Below are positions 9,995 to 17,098 of a stretch of 59,181 nucleotides of DNA, in pieces. Within the stretch, counting starts at the first letter, position 1. Each line of letters opens with the position of its first letter. Origin of the DNA: Candidatus Nitrosopumilus salarius BD31. Lineage in GTDB: Archaea > Thermoproteota > Nitrososphaeria > Nitrososphaerales > Nitrosopumilaceae. The DNA is taken from assembly GCF_000242875.2 (NCBI RefSeq), contig NZ_AEXL02000016.1, forward strand, positions 1-59,181, read 5' to 3'. The translations under genes were made by a program, and so were the position numbers. The notes under the pieces are model-generated. The model was not told where the DNA came from and ran no database searches. It saw only the letters and a list, made by a program, of their open reading frames with translations.

Positions 9995-10273
9995 ATGTCC
10001 AAACAGCGCATTAGAATTTTTGTGACTGGTAAAGTACAAGGCGTTTTTTTTCGTCAGGCACTAAAAGTAATGGCAAAAAAAAATGATGTTTTTGGATGGG
10101 TTAAAAATCTCAAAGATGGACGCGTTGAAGCTGTTTTGGAAGGAGATGAAGAAAAAGTTAGCAGACTTGTAGAATGGGCTCATGGAGGTCCAGCTAATGC
10201 AAGAGTTGAAGATGTGGATATACGTAATGAAAAATTTACCAGCGAATTTTCAACATTTGATGTTTTATACTAA
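9995..10273 (+). CDS. acyP: Acylphosphatase
   Basis: Hydrolyses acyl phosphates in the cytosol. The 92-residue protein has the family signature: FVTGKVQGVFFRQ with the phosphate-binding Arg at residue 20, and GWVKNLKDGRVEAVLEG with the catalytic Asn at residue 38. The length is typical. Its stop overlaps the end of the convergent gene by 4 bases. The coding sequence crosses a run of nine A bases at about 10,076 without losing frame. Confidence 0.95.
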   Translation: MSKQRIRIFVTGKVQGVFFRQALKVMAKKNDVFGWVKNLKDGRVEAVLEGDEEKVSRLVEWAHGGPANARVEDVDIRNEKFTSEFSTFDVLY

Positions 10274-10602
10274 TGAATTTCTTCAAATGCGTCTTTTATT
10301 GTTTGACTAAATTCTGAAATTTTTTGATCTTTTTTGATCTGAATTGTTTGAATTGGATCCTTTCTGCTTTTTTGAATTTTTATAATTACTCCTTCTTTCT
10401 CAGGTTCCACATCTACAAACCATCTAAATGTCATTGATTTACAAAAAACAACTCTATGCATTCTTACATCTTCTACTACTTTGTCACCTAAAGAGAAACA
10501 AAATTCTCTAATTGAATCAAAAAGTGGTAATACCGAATTTGGAATCTGTTTCTTAAAATCCTCATAACTTTTTTTATTTCCAAATGAGATTATTCCTTCC
10601 AT
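10270..10602 (-). CDS. DUF5655-like small protein
   Basis: A 110-residue acidic/basic protein with the pattern of DUF5655: an N-terminal helix (YEDFKKQIPNSVLPLFDSIREF), then DKVVEDVRMHRVVFCKS and a beta-rich stretch (FRWFVDVEPEKEGVIIKIQKS). In other proteins this domain is annotated as a possible nucleic-acid or transport-related module, but its biochemical role is unknown. It is monocistronic, convergent with acylphosphatase and separated from the SRP RNA gene by about 30 bases. Family assignment is by remembered pattern and is tentative. Confidence 0.55.
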   Translation of the reverse strand: MEGIISFGNKKSYEDFKKQIPNSVLPLFDSIREFCFSLGDKVVEDVRMHRVVFCKSMTFRWFVDVEPEKEGVIIKIQKSRKDPIQTIQIKKDQKISEFSQTIKDAFEEIH

Positions 10603-10631
10603 GAGTTTAGAAATTTAATTTTAATTATAAA

Positions 10632-10949
10632 TGGTAGTAGATCTGCTGGTTCCAGTCTAGACGAATAGCCCCATTTCAAGGCATACAAGATCCGCCACGT
10701 TGACGAGGAAGCGTGGATGCTCCACCTTAGGATTGCTCCCTCCCGGACCTCATCCCTTTCGATAGTTCGGTCTTAGAAGTTATTCCTTCGAATAGTTCTA
10801 GTCCTGCAACCACCCGCCTCGGCGTGATTTCATTTCCGCACACCAAGCGGGAATTACCCATCTAGAGATTTACCCAACAGTTGCTGATCTCTGCATATAG
10901 CCGGTTTCAGAATAGGGCACGGCTGGCACCCTGATCTTACCTACTACCA
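10632..10949 (-). ncRNA. Signal recognition particle RNA (7S/SRP RNA)
   Basis: A 318-nt GC-rich block in AT-rich surroundings with no reading frame. Read on the minus strand, the ends tggtagtag and ctactacca form a perfect terminal helix, as in archaeal SRP RNA helix 1. Near 10,730-10,755 the RNA reads aggtccgggagggagcaat, which matches the SRP54-binding helix 8 (compare aggtccggaaggaagcagc of E. coli 4.5S RNA), including the tetraloop and the asymmetric bulge. The length is normal for archaea. A TATA box sits at the expected distance upstream. It scaffolds SRP19 and SRP54 for co-translational targeting. Confidence 0.93.
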
Positions 10950-10969
10950 TTTTTTCTTAGAAAGTATTG

Positions 10970-10977
10970 TTATATTT
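10970..10977 (-). promoter_or_regulatory. TATA box of the SRP RNA gene
   Basis: On the minus strand this reads aaatataa, centred about 25 bases before the predicted 5' end of the SRP RNA at 10,949. The spacing is what archaeal TBP/TFB promoters use, and it supports both the strand and the 5' end of the RNA. Confidence 0.65.
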
Positions 10978-10980
10978 GCA

Positions 10981-11895
10981 TTAGGTTTGATTTTCTTTTA
11001 GTTTTAAAACCATGCTACAAACTGAGCATACATTTCCAGTACATTCACTTCCACATTTTGTACATGTTGTTTTTTGTTTGGAATTTGAATTCTTTACAAT
11101 TTGAGATACTTTGAGAATTGATTGATACAAATTATTTTTAATTCCACTATGTTGATTTTCCAATGAATTCAGAAACTCACGAATTTCTGTTCTGATTCCT
11201 TCATTCATGTGTGGACAAGGTTCGGATTGAAATGGCATATTATTTGTAAATGCATAAAATACTATTTCAGATTCATATATCTCACAAAATGGTTTTATTT
11301 TTCTTAAAGAATTTGAAGACGTATCAGGATCCATCCAACCAATTTTGGTTGTATCTCCTGAAAGCATGTTTATCACAAATGTTTGTAATGTATCATCTAG
11401 ATTATGACCTGTAGCAATAACATCTGCTCCAACATCATTTGCTGCAAAGTCGATCGCTCTTCTTCTGAGTGTACCGCAAATTGAACATGATGAAGTTTTT
11501 TTGTTATCTCTTAACTCTAATGCCTCATCAAGTGTCATCTCAAATAGATCTTTGTAGGCATAAACTTTATGCTCTACATTTAATTCACTACAAAACTTTT
11601 CTACAATCTCTAATGCTTCATTTCTATATCCTGGAATGCCCTCGTCTATTGTAATTGCTTTAATTTGAAAATTATGAGTTGATGCCATCTCGTTAATGAT
11701 TTTTAAAAGTGCTAAGGAATCTTTTCCTCCAGATACTGCTACTGCAACCAATTCATTATGTTGAATCATATTATATTTTGAAATTGTTTTGGCAGTTTTT
11801 CTCACTATTGAATTTGAGAAACATTTTGAGCATAATTTCTCACCTGAATATTTTCTAGTATATACCGCTAGATTTTCACATCTATCGCATTTCAT
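10981..11895 (-). CDS. TtuA/NcsA-like tRNA 2-thiolation protein
   Basis: Adenylates U34 or U54 of tRNA for sulfur insertion. The 304-residue protein has an N-terminal zinc site (Cys 3, 6, 22, 25), the PP-loop ATP-binding motif SGGKDS at 55-60, a CSICG motif with two of the catalytic/Fe-S cysteines, ATGHNLDDTLQTF, and a C-terminal zinc ribbon (CTKCG...CSVC). This architecture is that of the TtuA/Ncs6 group (COG0037); which tRNA position it modifies cannot be read from the sequence. It is monocistronic and lies downstream of the M50 protease gene, 43 bases away on the same strand. Confidence 0.88.
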   Translation of the reverse strand: MKCDRCENLAVYTRKYSGEKLCSKCFSNSIVRKTAKTISKYNMIQHNELVAVAVSGGKDSLALLKIINEMASTHNFQIKAITIDEGIPGYRNEALEIVEKFCSELNVEHKVYAYKDLFEMTLDEALELRDNKKTSSCSICGTLRRRAIDFAANDVGADVIATGHNLDDTLQTFVINMLSGDTTKIGWMDPDTSSNSLRKIKPFCEIYESEIVFYAFTNNMPFQSEPCPHMNEGIRTEIREFLNSLENQHSGIKNNLYQSILKVSQIVKNSNSKQKTTCTKCGSECTGNVCSVCSMVLKLKENQT

Positions 11896-11938
11896 AAATT
11901 AGGATATTTTTTTTCATTAATGATTCTTTAGGTATTTT

Positions 11939-13135
11939 CTATATCGTAAACCATCCAGATTTCATATATGATAACGCAATGTTGAGGCCAAATAGGGCAA
12001 AGGTGCATGCGTAAATTCCCCACATTACAATATTGATTGTTTTATCTGAAGCTCTTTTATCAATAATTGTATGAATGAATTTTCCACCATCTAATATTGG
12101 TAATGGCAGCATGTTGATTATTCCTATGAAAAATGAAATCATCCATAACCACAGCAAAAACATTGAAACATTTGGATCATTCCATTCAATGAAGTTCATT
12201 ACAGGTTTGTATGCAAAAGAATTGTCTCTCATGATTCCTATCAGTCCTCTTTCGGGATCTTCAGGTGATGGCATTACTTCTAGACCAAATTTTAATGTCT
12301 GACCGTCTCTGAGTACAGTAACACTTGCAGTTTCTCCCGGATTCAAGCTGGGAAAATCTACAGGACTATGAATCGGTATGTCGTTAATTGAAGTAATAAT
12401 GTCATTTGCAAGTAATCCTGCTTGTTCGGCTCCAGAGTTTTCAATTATTGATAAAATCAAAACTCCTTGAGGCAATTCATAGAATACACTTAGGAGAGGT
12501 TCAGGCAATACCATGGCAAAAAATGGATTTGTTAATAGAATGGCACCTAAAACAAATGCAAAAATTACATTTGATGTTGCTCCCGCACCAATAACTCTTA
12601 ACTTTGAAATCTTTTTTGCTTTTTCGAATTCCTCTTCATCAGGCTCTACAAAACCTGCAAACATTGCAATAAATATTGCAAAGCCACCTGTTTTGATCTT
12701 TATTTTTTCAAGTGCCGCTACTATTCCATGTGCTCCTTCATGAACAACTAGTACTATTGGAATTGAAAGTAAAAAATATGCAATTGATGATGCAGAAGTC
12801 AATGTAACTCCTGGAATAAGCACAGTTAATTCTTGAAAATCTGTTTGTGCTACAAAAAAGTTTGAAACGTTATTTAATAAAAACCAAAAAGCAAAACCCA
12901 TCATTATAAAACCTGCAATTACGCTTGTATCTGCAAAAACTCTGATTCCCCTTTTTGTTCTCCCTAGAATTTTTAATAGAGCTGAATTTACTCCCTTATT
13001 TTTGTACACGAGACTGTAAGATTTTATCTCAAAACCATACTTTTCTAGTTTTAGAGCTTTCGCAATTACGACTATTACTACCCAAGCTATTAAGACATAG
13101 ATTATCGAATTTTGAGTAATAAAATCAAGTTCCAA
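11939..13135 (-). CDS. M50 site-2-protease-like membrane metalloprotease with PDZ domain
   Basis: Intramembrane zinc protease. The sequence shows several hydrophobic segments, the zinc motif VVHEGAHGIVAALE (HExxH), a PDZ domain (about GVLILSIIENSGAEQAGLLANDIITSI) and the second motif LPLPILDGGKF with the third zinc ligand Asp. The longest frame starts at ATG 13,258 but would overlap the divergent cutA by 80 bases and add a non-hydrophobic N-terminus unlike the family. A TTG at 13,135 gives 398 residues, starts just before the first membrane segment and leaves 43 bases for promoters, so I prefer it. Substrate unknown. Confidence 0.85.
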   Translation of the reverse strand: MELDFITQNSIIYVLIAWVVIVVIAKALKLEKYGFEIKSYSLVYKNKGVNSALLKILGRTKRGIRVFADTSVIAGFIMMGFAFWFLLNNVSNFFVAQTDFQELTVLIPGVTLTSASSIAYFLLSIPIVLVVHEGAHGIVAALEKIKIKTGGFAIFIAMFAGFVEPDEEEFEKAKKISKLRVIGAGATSNVIFAFVLGAILLTNPFFAMVLPEPLLSVFYELPQGVLILSIIENSGAEQAGLLANDIITSINDIPIHSPVDFPSLNPGETASVTVLRDGQTLKFGLEVMPSPEDPERGLIGIMRDNSFAYKPVMNFIEWNDPNVSMFLLWLWMISFFIGIINMLPLPILDGGKFIHTIIDKRASDKTINIVMWGIYACTFALFGLNIALSYMKSGWFTI

Positions 13136-13178
13136 ACTAATTGTTAATTTTTTAAGGTACGGACATTTATCGGTTACT

Positions 13179-13490
13179 GTGAAACCAGTAGTAATTATCT
13201 CAACATATCCTAACAAAAAATCAATATCAAAAATTGCACAAAATCTTGTAAAAAACAAGTTAGTGGCATGTGTTAATATTTCAAAAATATCTTCAATTTA
13301 TTCTTGGAATGATAAAATAGAAAATACATCGGAATATCTTGCAATATTCAAAACAATAACAAAAAACAAAACTCTTCTAAAAAAGAAAATCAAAGAAACT
13401 CATCCATATGAGATTCCTGAAATTGCAGAAGTTGATGTTACCTCTATTAACAAGTCATATCTGAATTGGTTAATAGAATCCACAAACTAG
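13179..13490 (+). CDS. cutA: CutA-like divalent-cation tolerance protein
   Basis: Small trimeric ferredoxin-like-fold protein of the CutA1 family, linked in bacteria to copper tolerance; its role in archaea is unclear. The 103-residue protein has the family pattern VVIISTYPNKKSISKIAQNLV, then LVACVNI, SIYSWNDKIENTSEY and the C-terminal THPYEIPEIAEVDV. It uses a GTG start, which gives the expected N-terminus. It is divergent from the M50 protease and its stop overlaps that of convergent pelota by 4 bases. Confidence 0.93.
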   Translation: MKPVVIISTYPNKKSISKIAQNLVKNKLVACVNISKISSIYSWNDKIENTSEYLAIFKTITKNKTLLKKKIKETHPYEIPEIAEVDVTSINKSYLNWLIESTN

Positions 13491-14530
13491 GATTCTATGG
13501 GGTATCGTAACAATGAAACTATTCCACCTAAACCCGTAACTCTTAGACCGATATCTGTAGATGAATCAACGCTGTAAATTTTTACTCCCTTACTTTCAAC
13601 ATCGTTTAGAAAGTCGATAATTTGTTGCTCATCATTTTCCTGAATGGCTTTATCTGAAAATACAAGAGATTCAACTGCTCCCATTTGATTTGCATTAAAA
13701 GTTTCATTGTACCCCATTGTAAATTTTCGGCTCTTTTTATTTGCAAGAATCATTATTTCATCTATGATTGATGCAGCCTTTGCCAATTTACTATCTGACA
13801 TTATTTCGTGCATTGTTTGAGATTTTGTAAATGTGTAAATTCCATCTTCTCCTCCAGAATCAATGCCTTCTACAACCTGAATCTTATATTTTTGTAATTT
13901 CTCTAGAAAATTTGCAAATCGTTTTTTTGTTTCACCAGGACCAAAAATTATTATTGTATCTCCTTCTTTGAGAACTGATGATACTGCTTGTTGTGTCTGC
14001 TCAAAGAATTTCTCAATATTGAAATTAGTCTTGTATCTTTTTCCTCCTGAACCAGAATAAATGTTTGGCATAAATTCTAGATGTGTTCCTCGTAATCGTG
14101 CAATTCCACAATCAGCTGTATCGATTGCTACTAGAACAAAACTTACTTGGTTGTTAGATGACTCTAAAAGTTTTTTTTCTATTGGTAACCATTTTTTCTT
14201 TGAAATTGTAATTCCATCATTTAATTTTAGAATAAATGAATGGTGTGATCCATGTGGTACTGATTCATTACTTGATTCAGAAATTGTTCCACCAACTCTT
14301 AATCTATCTAGTACACCATCCAATGAAATTTTTTCTACTGTTAACGAAATTCTTATCTTAATTCTCTCACCTTTGTCTGGTCTTGAATAATCCTTATCTT
14401 GTTTTAGAACTCTTGTTGTATCGCCAATTACTCTGTCATTTTCTTTAATTATTCTACGTAAATTCAAGAGATCTTCAGAATCTTCTGGAATGACTGAAAT
14501 TGAATTCTCATCTATAATCTTTGTAATCAT
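13487..14530 (-). CDS. pelA: Pelota (Dom34) mRNA surveillance factor
   Basis: Ribosome rescue factor related to eRF1. With archaeal EF1A (aPelota-aEF1A) it recognises stalled ribosomes, and ABCE1 then splits the subunits. The 347-residue protein has the N-terminal Sm-like domain (VIPEDSEDLLNLRRII), the central eRF1-like domain without the GGQ peptide-release motif, and the C-terminal domain (ANKKSRKFTMGYNETFNANQMGAVESLVFSD). The length matches archaeal pelota. A 138-residue unknown gene lies 32 bases upstream on the same strand. Confidence 0.95.
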   Translation of the reverse strand: MITKIIDENSISVIPEDSEDLLNLRRIIKENDRVIGDTTRVLKQDKDYSRPDKGERIKIRISLTVEKISLDGVLDRLRVGGTISESSNESVPHGSHHSFILKLNDGITISKKKWLPIEKKLLESSNNQVSFVLVAIDTADCGIARLRGTHLEFMPNIYSGSGGKRYKTNFNIEKFFEQTQQAVSSVLKEGDTIIIFGPGETKKRFANFLEKLQKYKIQVVEGIDSGGEDGIYTFTKSQTMHEIMSDSKLAKAASIIDEIMILANKKSRKFTMGYNETFNANQMGAVESLVFSDKAIQENDEQQIIDFLNDVESKGVKIYSVDSSTDIGLRVTGLGGIVSLLRYPIES

Positions 14531-14562
14531 GATAACGTTGAATACTACAGGAAGAAAAGAGT

Positions 14563-14979
14563 TTAGTTCGTAGTTTCTGTAGTCTTTGTTTCCTCAGATT
14601 TTTTCTTTAGATAGTTTTCAACCCAATCTAAAGTAAGAACCCCTGACTCTGAGAGATTTGTAAGAGAGTTTGCAGATGCCTCCCCTGTAACTTTGCCATT
14701 GTTTCTTCTAATTTGACGCCACTTTAGTGCAGTGTTGCCACTTTTTGAATTATAAATTATTCCAAGAACATCTCTTGCATTTACAAATGTAATGTCTCTG
14801 ATCTTTTTCAAGGTCACTTTGTCAGCTGCCTCCACATAAATTGCTCCCAGGCTATCCTCTCTTTCTGCAAATACTTCAGAATCTTCTAAATAACTTCTTG
14901 GTGCATAAGATTTGCATGTACTTGAAATGATGAATCGTCTGAAACTTTCTAATGAAGCTGGAGTGTCAATTGTAACCAT
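14563..14979 (-). CDS. Conserved-looking hypothetical protein, 138 aa
   Basis: No family recognised. A soluble protein with an N-terminal ASLESFRRFIISSTCKSYAPRSYL segment, a central alpha/beta-looking part (ADKVTLKKIRDITFVNARDVLGIIYNSKSGNTALKWRQIRRNNGKVTG) and a Lys/Glu/Thr-rich disordered tail. It has one cysteine and no membrane segment. It lies 32 bases upstream of pelota and may be co-transcribed with it; a link to translation or RNA is only suggested by that. The ATG start and clean frame support a real gene. Confidence 0.8.
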   Translation of the reverse strand: MVTIDTPASLESFRRFIISSTCKSYAPRSYLEDSEVFAEREDSLGAIYVEAADKVTLKKIRDITFVNARDVLGIIYNSKSGNTALKWRQIRRNNGKVTGEASANSLTNLSESGVLTLDWVENYLKKKSEETKTTETTN

Positions 14980-15054
14980 TTTGAATGATTAAACTATTAG
15001 CCATTAATCAAGCTTTTTGAAAGACTCAATAGGAATCTGACTAAAATATGGCTT

Positions 15055-15114
15055 GCAGGCAGTGATGAATCTATCCCTTTGATTGATGATGAAGATCTTG
15101 AGTTCTGAGCCTGC
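15055..15114 (+). ncRNA. C/D box guide sRNA (2'-O-methylation)
   Basis: A 60-nt element in the gap between two divergent genes. A perfect terminal stem gcaggc (15,055-15,060) / gcctgc (15,109-15,114) brackets box C gtgatga (15,062-15,068) and box D ctga (15,105-15,108). Internal box C' tgatga occurs at 15,084-15,089 or 15,087-15,092, with a degenerate D' (ttga, 15,079-15,082). The guide before box D, gatcttgagtt, is complementary to the anticodon loop of a typical tRNA-Leu(CAA); by the N+5 rule the target is wobble C34. The target of the D' guide is not clear. It would work with L7Ae, Nop5 and fibrillarin. Confidence 0.8.
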
Positions 15115-15150
15115 CTTATGATTTTAATGGATGATTACCGTTGAAAATCT

Positions 15151-15570
15151 ATGAAATCATTAACAGAATATCTTACATTTGAAGTAAAAACACGAAGAGC
15201 CTTTGTAAATATCACAGAAGATGTAAGTAAACTAGTTACAAAAAGCAAAATCCAAGAGGGGTTGTGTCTTGTAAATGCAATGCACATTACTGCTAGTGTT
15301 TTCATCAATGACAATGAAGGTGGTTTGCTTCATGATTATGAAAAATGGTTAGAAGGATTGGCACCACATGAGCCAACTAGTCAATACGAGCACAACAAAA
15401 CTGGTGAGGATAATGCTGATGCTCATTTAAAACGCCAAGTTATGGGAAGAGAAGTAGTGATTGCAATCACTAATGGCAATCTAGATTTTGGACCATGGGA
15501 AGAAATTTTCTATGGGGAATTTGATGGGAAAAGACCAAAACGAGTTTTAGTCAAAATAATCGGAGAATAA
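15151..15570 (+). CDS. YjbQ family protein (UPF0047)
   Basis: A 139-residue member of the YjbQ/UPF0047 family, a compact beta-sandwich with a conserved His-rich metal site. Some members have weak thiamine-phosphate synthase activity, but the main function is unsettled. Visible are [53 protein letters not shown] and the C-terminal [23 protein letters not shown]. The length is typical. It starts 36 bases after the C/D box sRNA, and its stop abuts the stop of the convergent small zinc protein. Confidence 0.93.
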   Translation: MKSLTEYLTFEVKTRRAFVNITEDVSKLVTKSKIQEGLCLVNAMHITASVFINDNEGGLLHDYEKWLEGLAPHEPTSQYEHNKTGEDNADAHLKRQVMGREVVIAITNGNLDFGPWEEIFYGEFDGKRPKRVLVKIIGE

Positions 15571-15735
15571 TTATCCAAAGTCTGCATCACGCTTTTGACT
15601 TTGTGATTCATTCTTTCTTGCAGCAGCTCTGAACTCCTCATCGTGATTTTGAGGTCCATGTCCACATTTTACACATGCAATCTTGAACCCGTCATCATTT
15701 TTTTCATATGTTTCACAGCCACAAAAACATGCCAT
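15571..15735 (-). CDS. Small zinc-ribbon-like protein, 54 aa
   Basis: A 54-residue frame beginning MACFCGCETYEKNDDGFKIA, with five cysteines arranged CxCxC and, 15 residues later, CVKCGHG. This arrangement, plus histidines near the second pair, suggests a single zinc-binding ribbon. The C-terminal half is polar and helical (EFRAAARKNESQSQKR). No named family is recognised. It ends one base after the YjbQ stop, and the DtxR-type gene follows 42 bases beyond its start on the same strand side. Compact packing and cysteine spacing make it a credible gene. Confidence 0.78.
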   Translation of the reverse strand: MACFCGCETYEKNDDGFKIACVKCGHGPQNHDEEFRAAARKNESQSQKRDADFG

Positions 15736-15776
15736 GATTGAATATAATTTCTAAGACGATATATCTTTTGGGATGG

Positions 15777-16226
15777 TTAAACGGAATTACAACATTGACC
15801 CATTGGAATTTCGTGATCGTGTGGACACTTTCTAGGATGCTTTAACATTGTACAAAGAGCATCTGTAAATTGTTTGTTCATGTGATGTTCTATGCCACAA
15901 ACCATTTCTTCATCAATCTCTACTTTCAATGCACTGTCCATGAGTACTTCTAATAATCTACTGTTTCGCATCATGCTTGCACCTATTCGCTCACCATCTT
16001 CTGTGAGTTTCACACCTGCCTTGTTGTAATTTACTAAATTTTTATTGTTTAATTTTTTGAGCATCTGCACAACACTTGGTTGTCTGACATTTAGCATCTT
16101 TGCAATGGTGCTAATTTTTACATCCTCTCCTTTTTCTTTGATGTGCCAAATTGCTTTTAGATACATCTCTACATGTTCTGCTTCTGCAGTTCCAACAAAG
16201 AGTGTCTCATCATCTAATTCTTCCAT
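15777..16226 (-). CDS. DtxR/MntR-family metal-dependent repressor
   Basis: Metal-sensing transcription factor. The 149-residue protein has the N-terminal winged helix-turn-helix (EAEHVEMYLKAIWHIKEKGE, then ISTIAKMLNVRQPSVVQMLKKL), the dimerisation/metal domain (CGIEHHMNKQFTDALCTMLKHPRKCPHDHEIPMGQCC) and no SH3-like third domain, so it resembles the short MntR type. Cys/His residues in the C-terminal half fit an Fe or Mn site. Its ATG is one base after the TrmB stop, so the two regulators form an operon. Target genes are unknown. Confidence 0.92.
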   Translation of the reverse strand: MEELDDETLFVGTAEAEHVEMYLKAIWHIKEKGEDVKISTIAKMLNVRQPSVVQMLKKLNNKNLVNYNKAGVKLTEDGERIGASMMRNSRLLEVLMDSALKVEIDEEMVCGIEHHMNKQFTDALCTMLKHPRKCPHDHEIPMGQCCNSV

Positions 16227-16227
16227 A

Positions 16228-16995
16228 CTATGCTTTTTTCGAGTCTTTTAATAAATATTCAAAGTACTGACGTGCAAATCCTGCCAATCCTGCATGATCT
16301 GCCCATATTGCAACAACTTCTGAAGTATTTACACCTCCAATCTCTGGACCTAGTAAAATTACCACATATCTTTTATCTGATATTATTCCTCCTCCAAACA
16401 AGCCTTTCTTGATTGTCACAGTTGCAACTCTTTTAATTGCCTTGATAGATTCTTTATCCATTTTATCTGATGTGAGTATTGTAATGTCTACTCCTTTATC
16501 GTGAAGTGATCTTAATTTTGGTAATGCTTGTTTTACTAGATCTACTCCTGCCTCAGGTAATGCAATCATTACTTCACTCCTACATGTCTCCACCATTTCT
16601 AAAATTTTGGCTACAATGTTAACGGCACCTGAAAGCACCCATATGTCTGGTCTTTCACTTGTTCCACTTTTCTCATACAGTGGAACTAATTCGTTTAAAA
16701 TCACACTTTGATTTACAGAAAAATCGTTTTCCATTTTCTGTTTTGTAGTTTCTAGCCCTGTAGATGGTGATTTTGCAAAGTATTTTGTTGGTCTTGAATC
16801 ATCTGAACCAATCCAGCCTTTATCTTCTAGAGTTCCCAACACTTCATAAATTTTTGAGTATGGTACTCCTGATTTTTGGCTAAGATCTGATGCAGTTAGC
16901 TCTCCTGATTTGAGGAGTGCAGAAAACGTTCTGATCTCATAACTTGTTAGCCCAATTTTTTCCAAGGCCTTTCTTGTATTGTCTGATATGCTCAT
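16228..16995 (-). CDS. TrmB-family transcriptional regulator
   Basis: A 255-residue archaeal regulator. The N-terminal winged helix (IGLTSYEIRTFSALLKSGELTASDLSQKSGVPYSKIYEVLGTLEDKGWI) and the following RPTKYFAKSP are typical TrmB motifs. A C-terminal effector-binding domain (PDIWVLSGAVNIVAKILEMVETCRSEVMIALPEAG) follows. In Halobacteria and Thermococci such proteins sense sugars; no ligand can be assigned here. It is divergently arranged with the Tes-like gene and heads an operon with the DtxR-type regulator, so control of the shared intergenic region is plausible. Confidence 0.92.
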   Translation of the reverse strand: MSISDNTRKALEKIGLTSYEIRTFSALLKSGELTASDLSQKSGVPYSKIYEVLGTLEDKGWIGSDDSRPTKYFAKSPSTGLETTKQKMENDFSVNQSVILNELVPLYEKSGTSERPDIWVLSGAVNIVAKILEMVETCRSEVMIALPEAGVDLVKQALPKLRSLHDKGVDITILTSDKMDKESIKAIKRVATVTIKKGLFGGGIISDKRYVVILLGPEIGGVNTSEVVAIWADHAGLAGFARQYFEYLLKDSKKA

Positions 16996-16998
16996 ATG

Positions 16999-17086
16999 CG
17001 ATCTAATCGATCATTTTCGGTATTTAAATCAGATATGCCTGACTACTAAATTCCACCCGGGGGCGAGTATGAAATGCATTATATAC
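16999..17086 (+). promoter_or_regulatory. Divergent promoter region of TrmB and the Tes-like gene
   Basis: Two TATA-like sites are visible: tatttaaat at 17,021-17,029 and ttatata at 17,079-17,085. The second would place transcription at about 17,110, next to the alternative ATG at 17,114. A direct repeat cgatc (16,999-17,003 and 17,008-17,012) and an isolated GC patch cccgggggcg near 17,057 stand out in AT-rich DNA and could be operator sites. Assignments are positional. Confidence 0.4.
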
Positions 17087-17098
17087 CATCTCAGAAAA

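Noticed and set aside
10632-10949. GC-rich block that could be an rRNA fragment or inserted element
   Set aside because: Terminal helix, helix 8 motif and an upstream TATA box identify it as SRP RNA on the minus strand.
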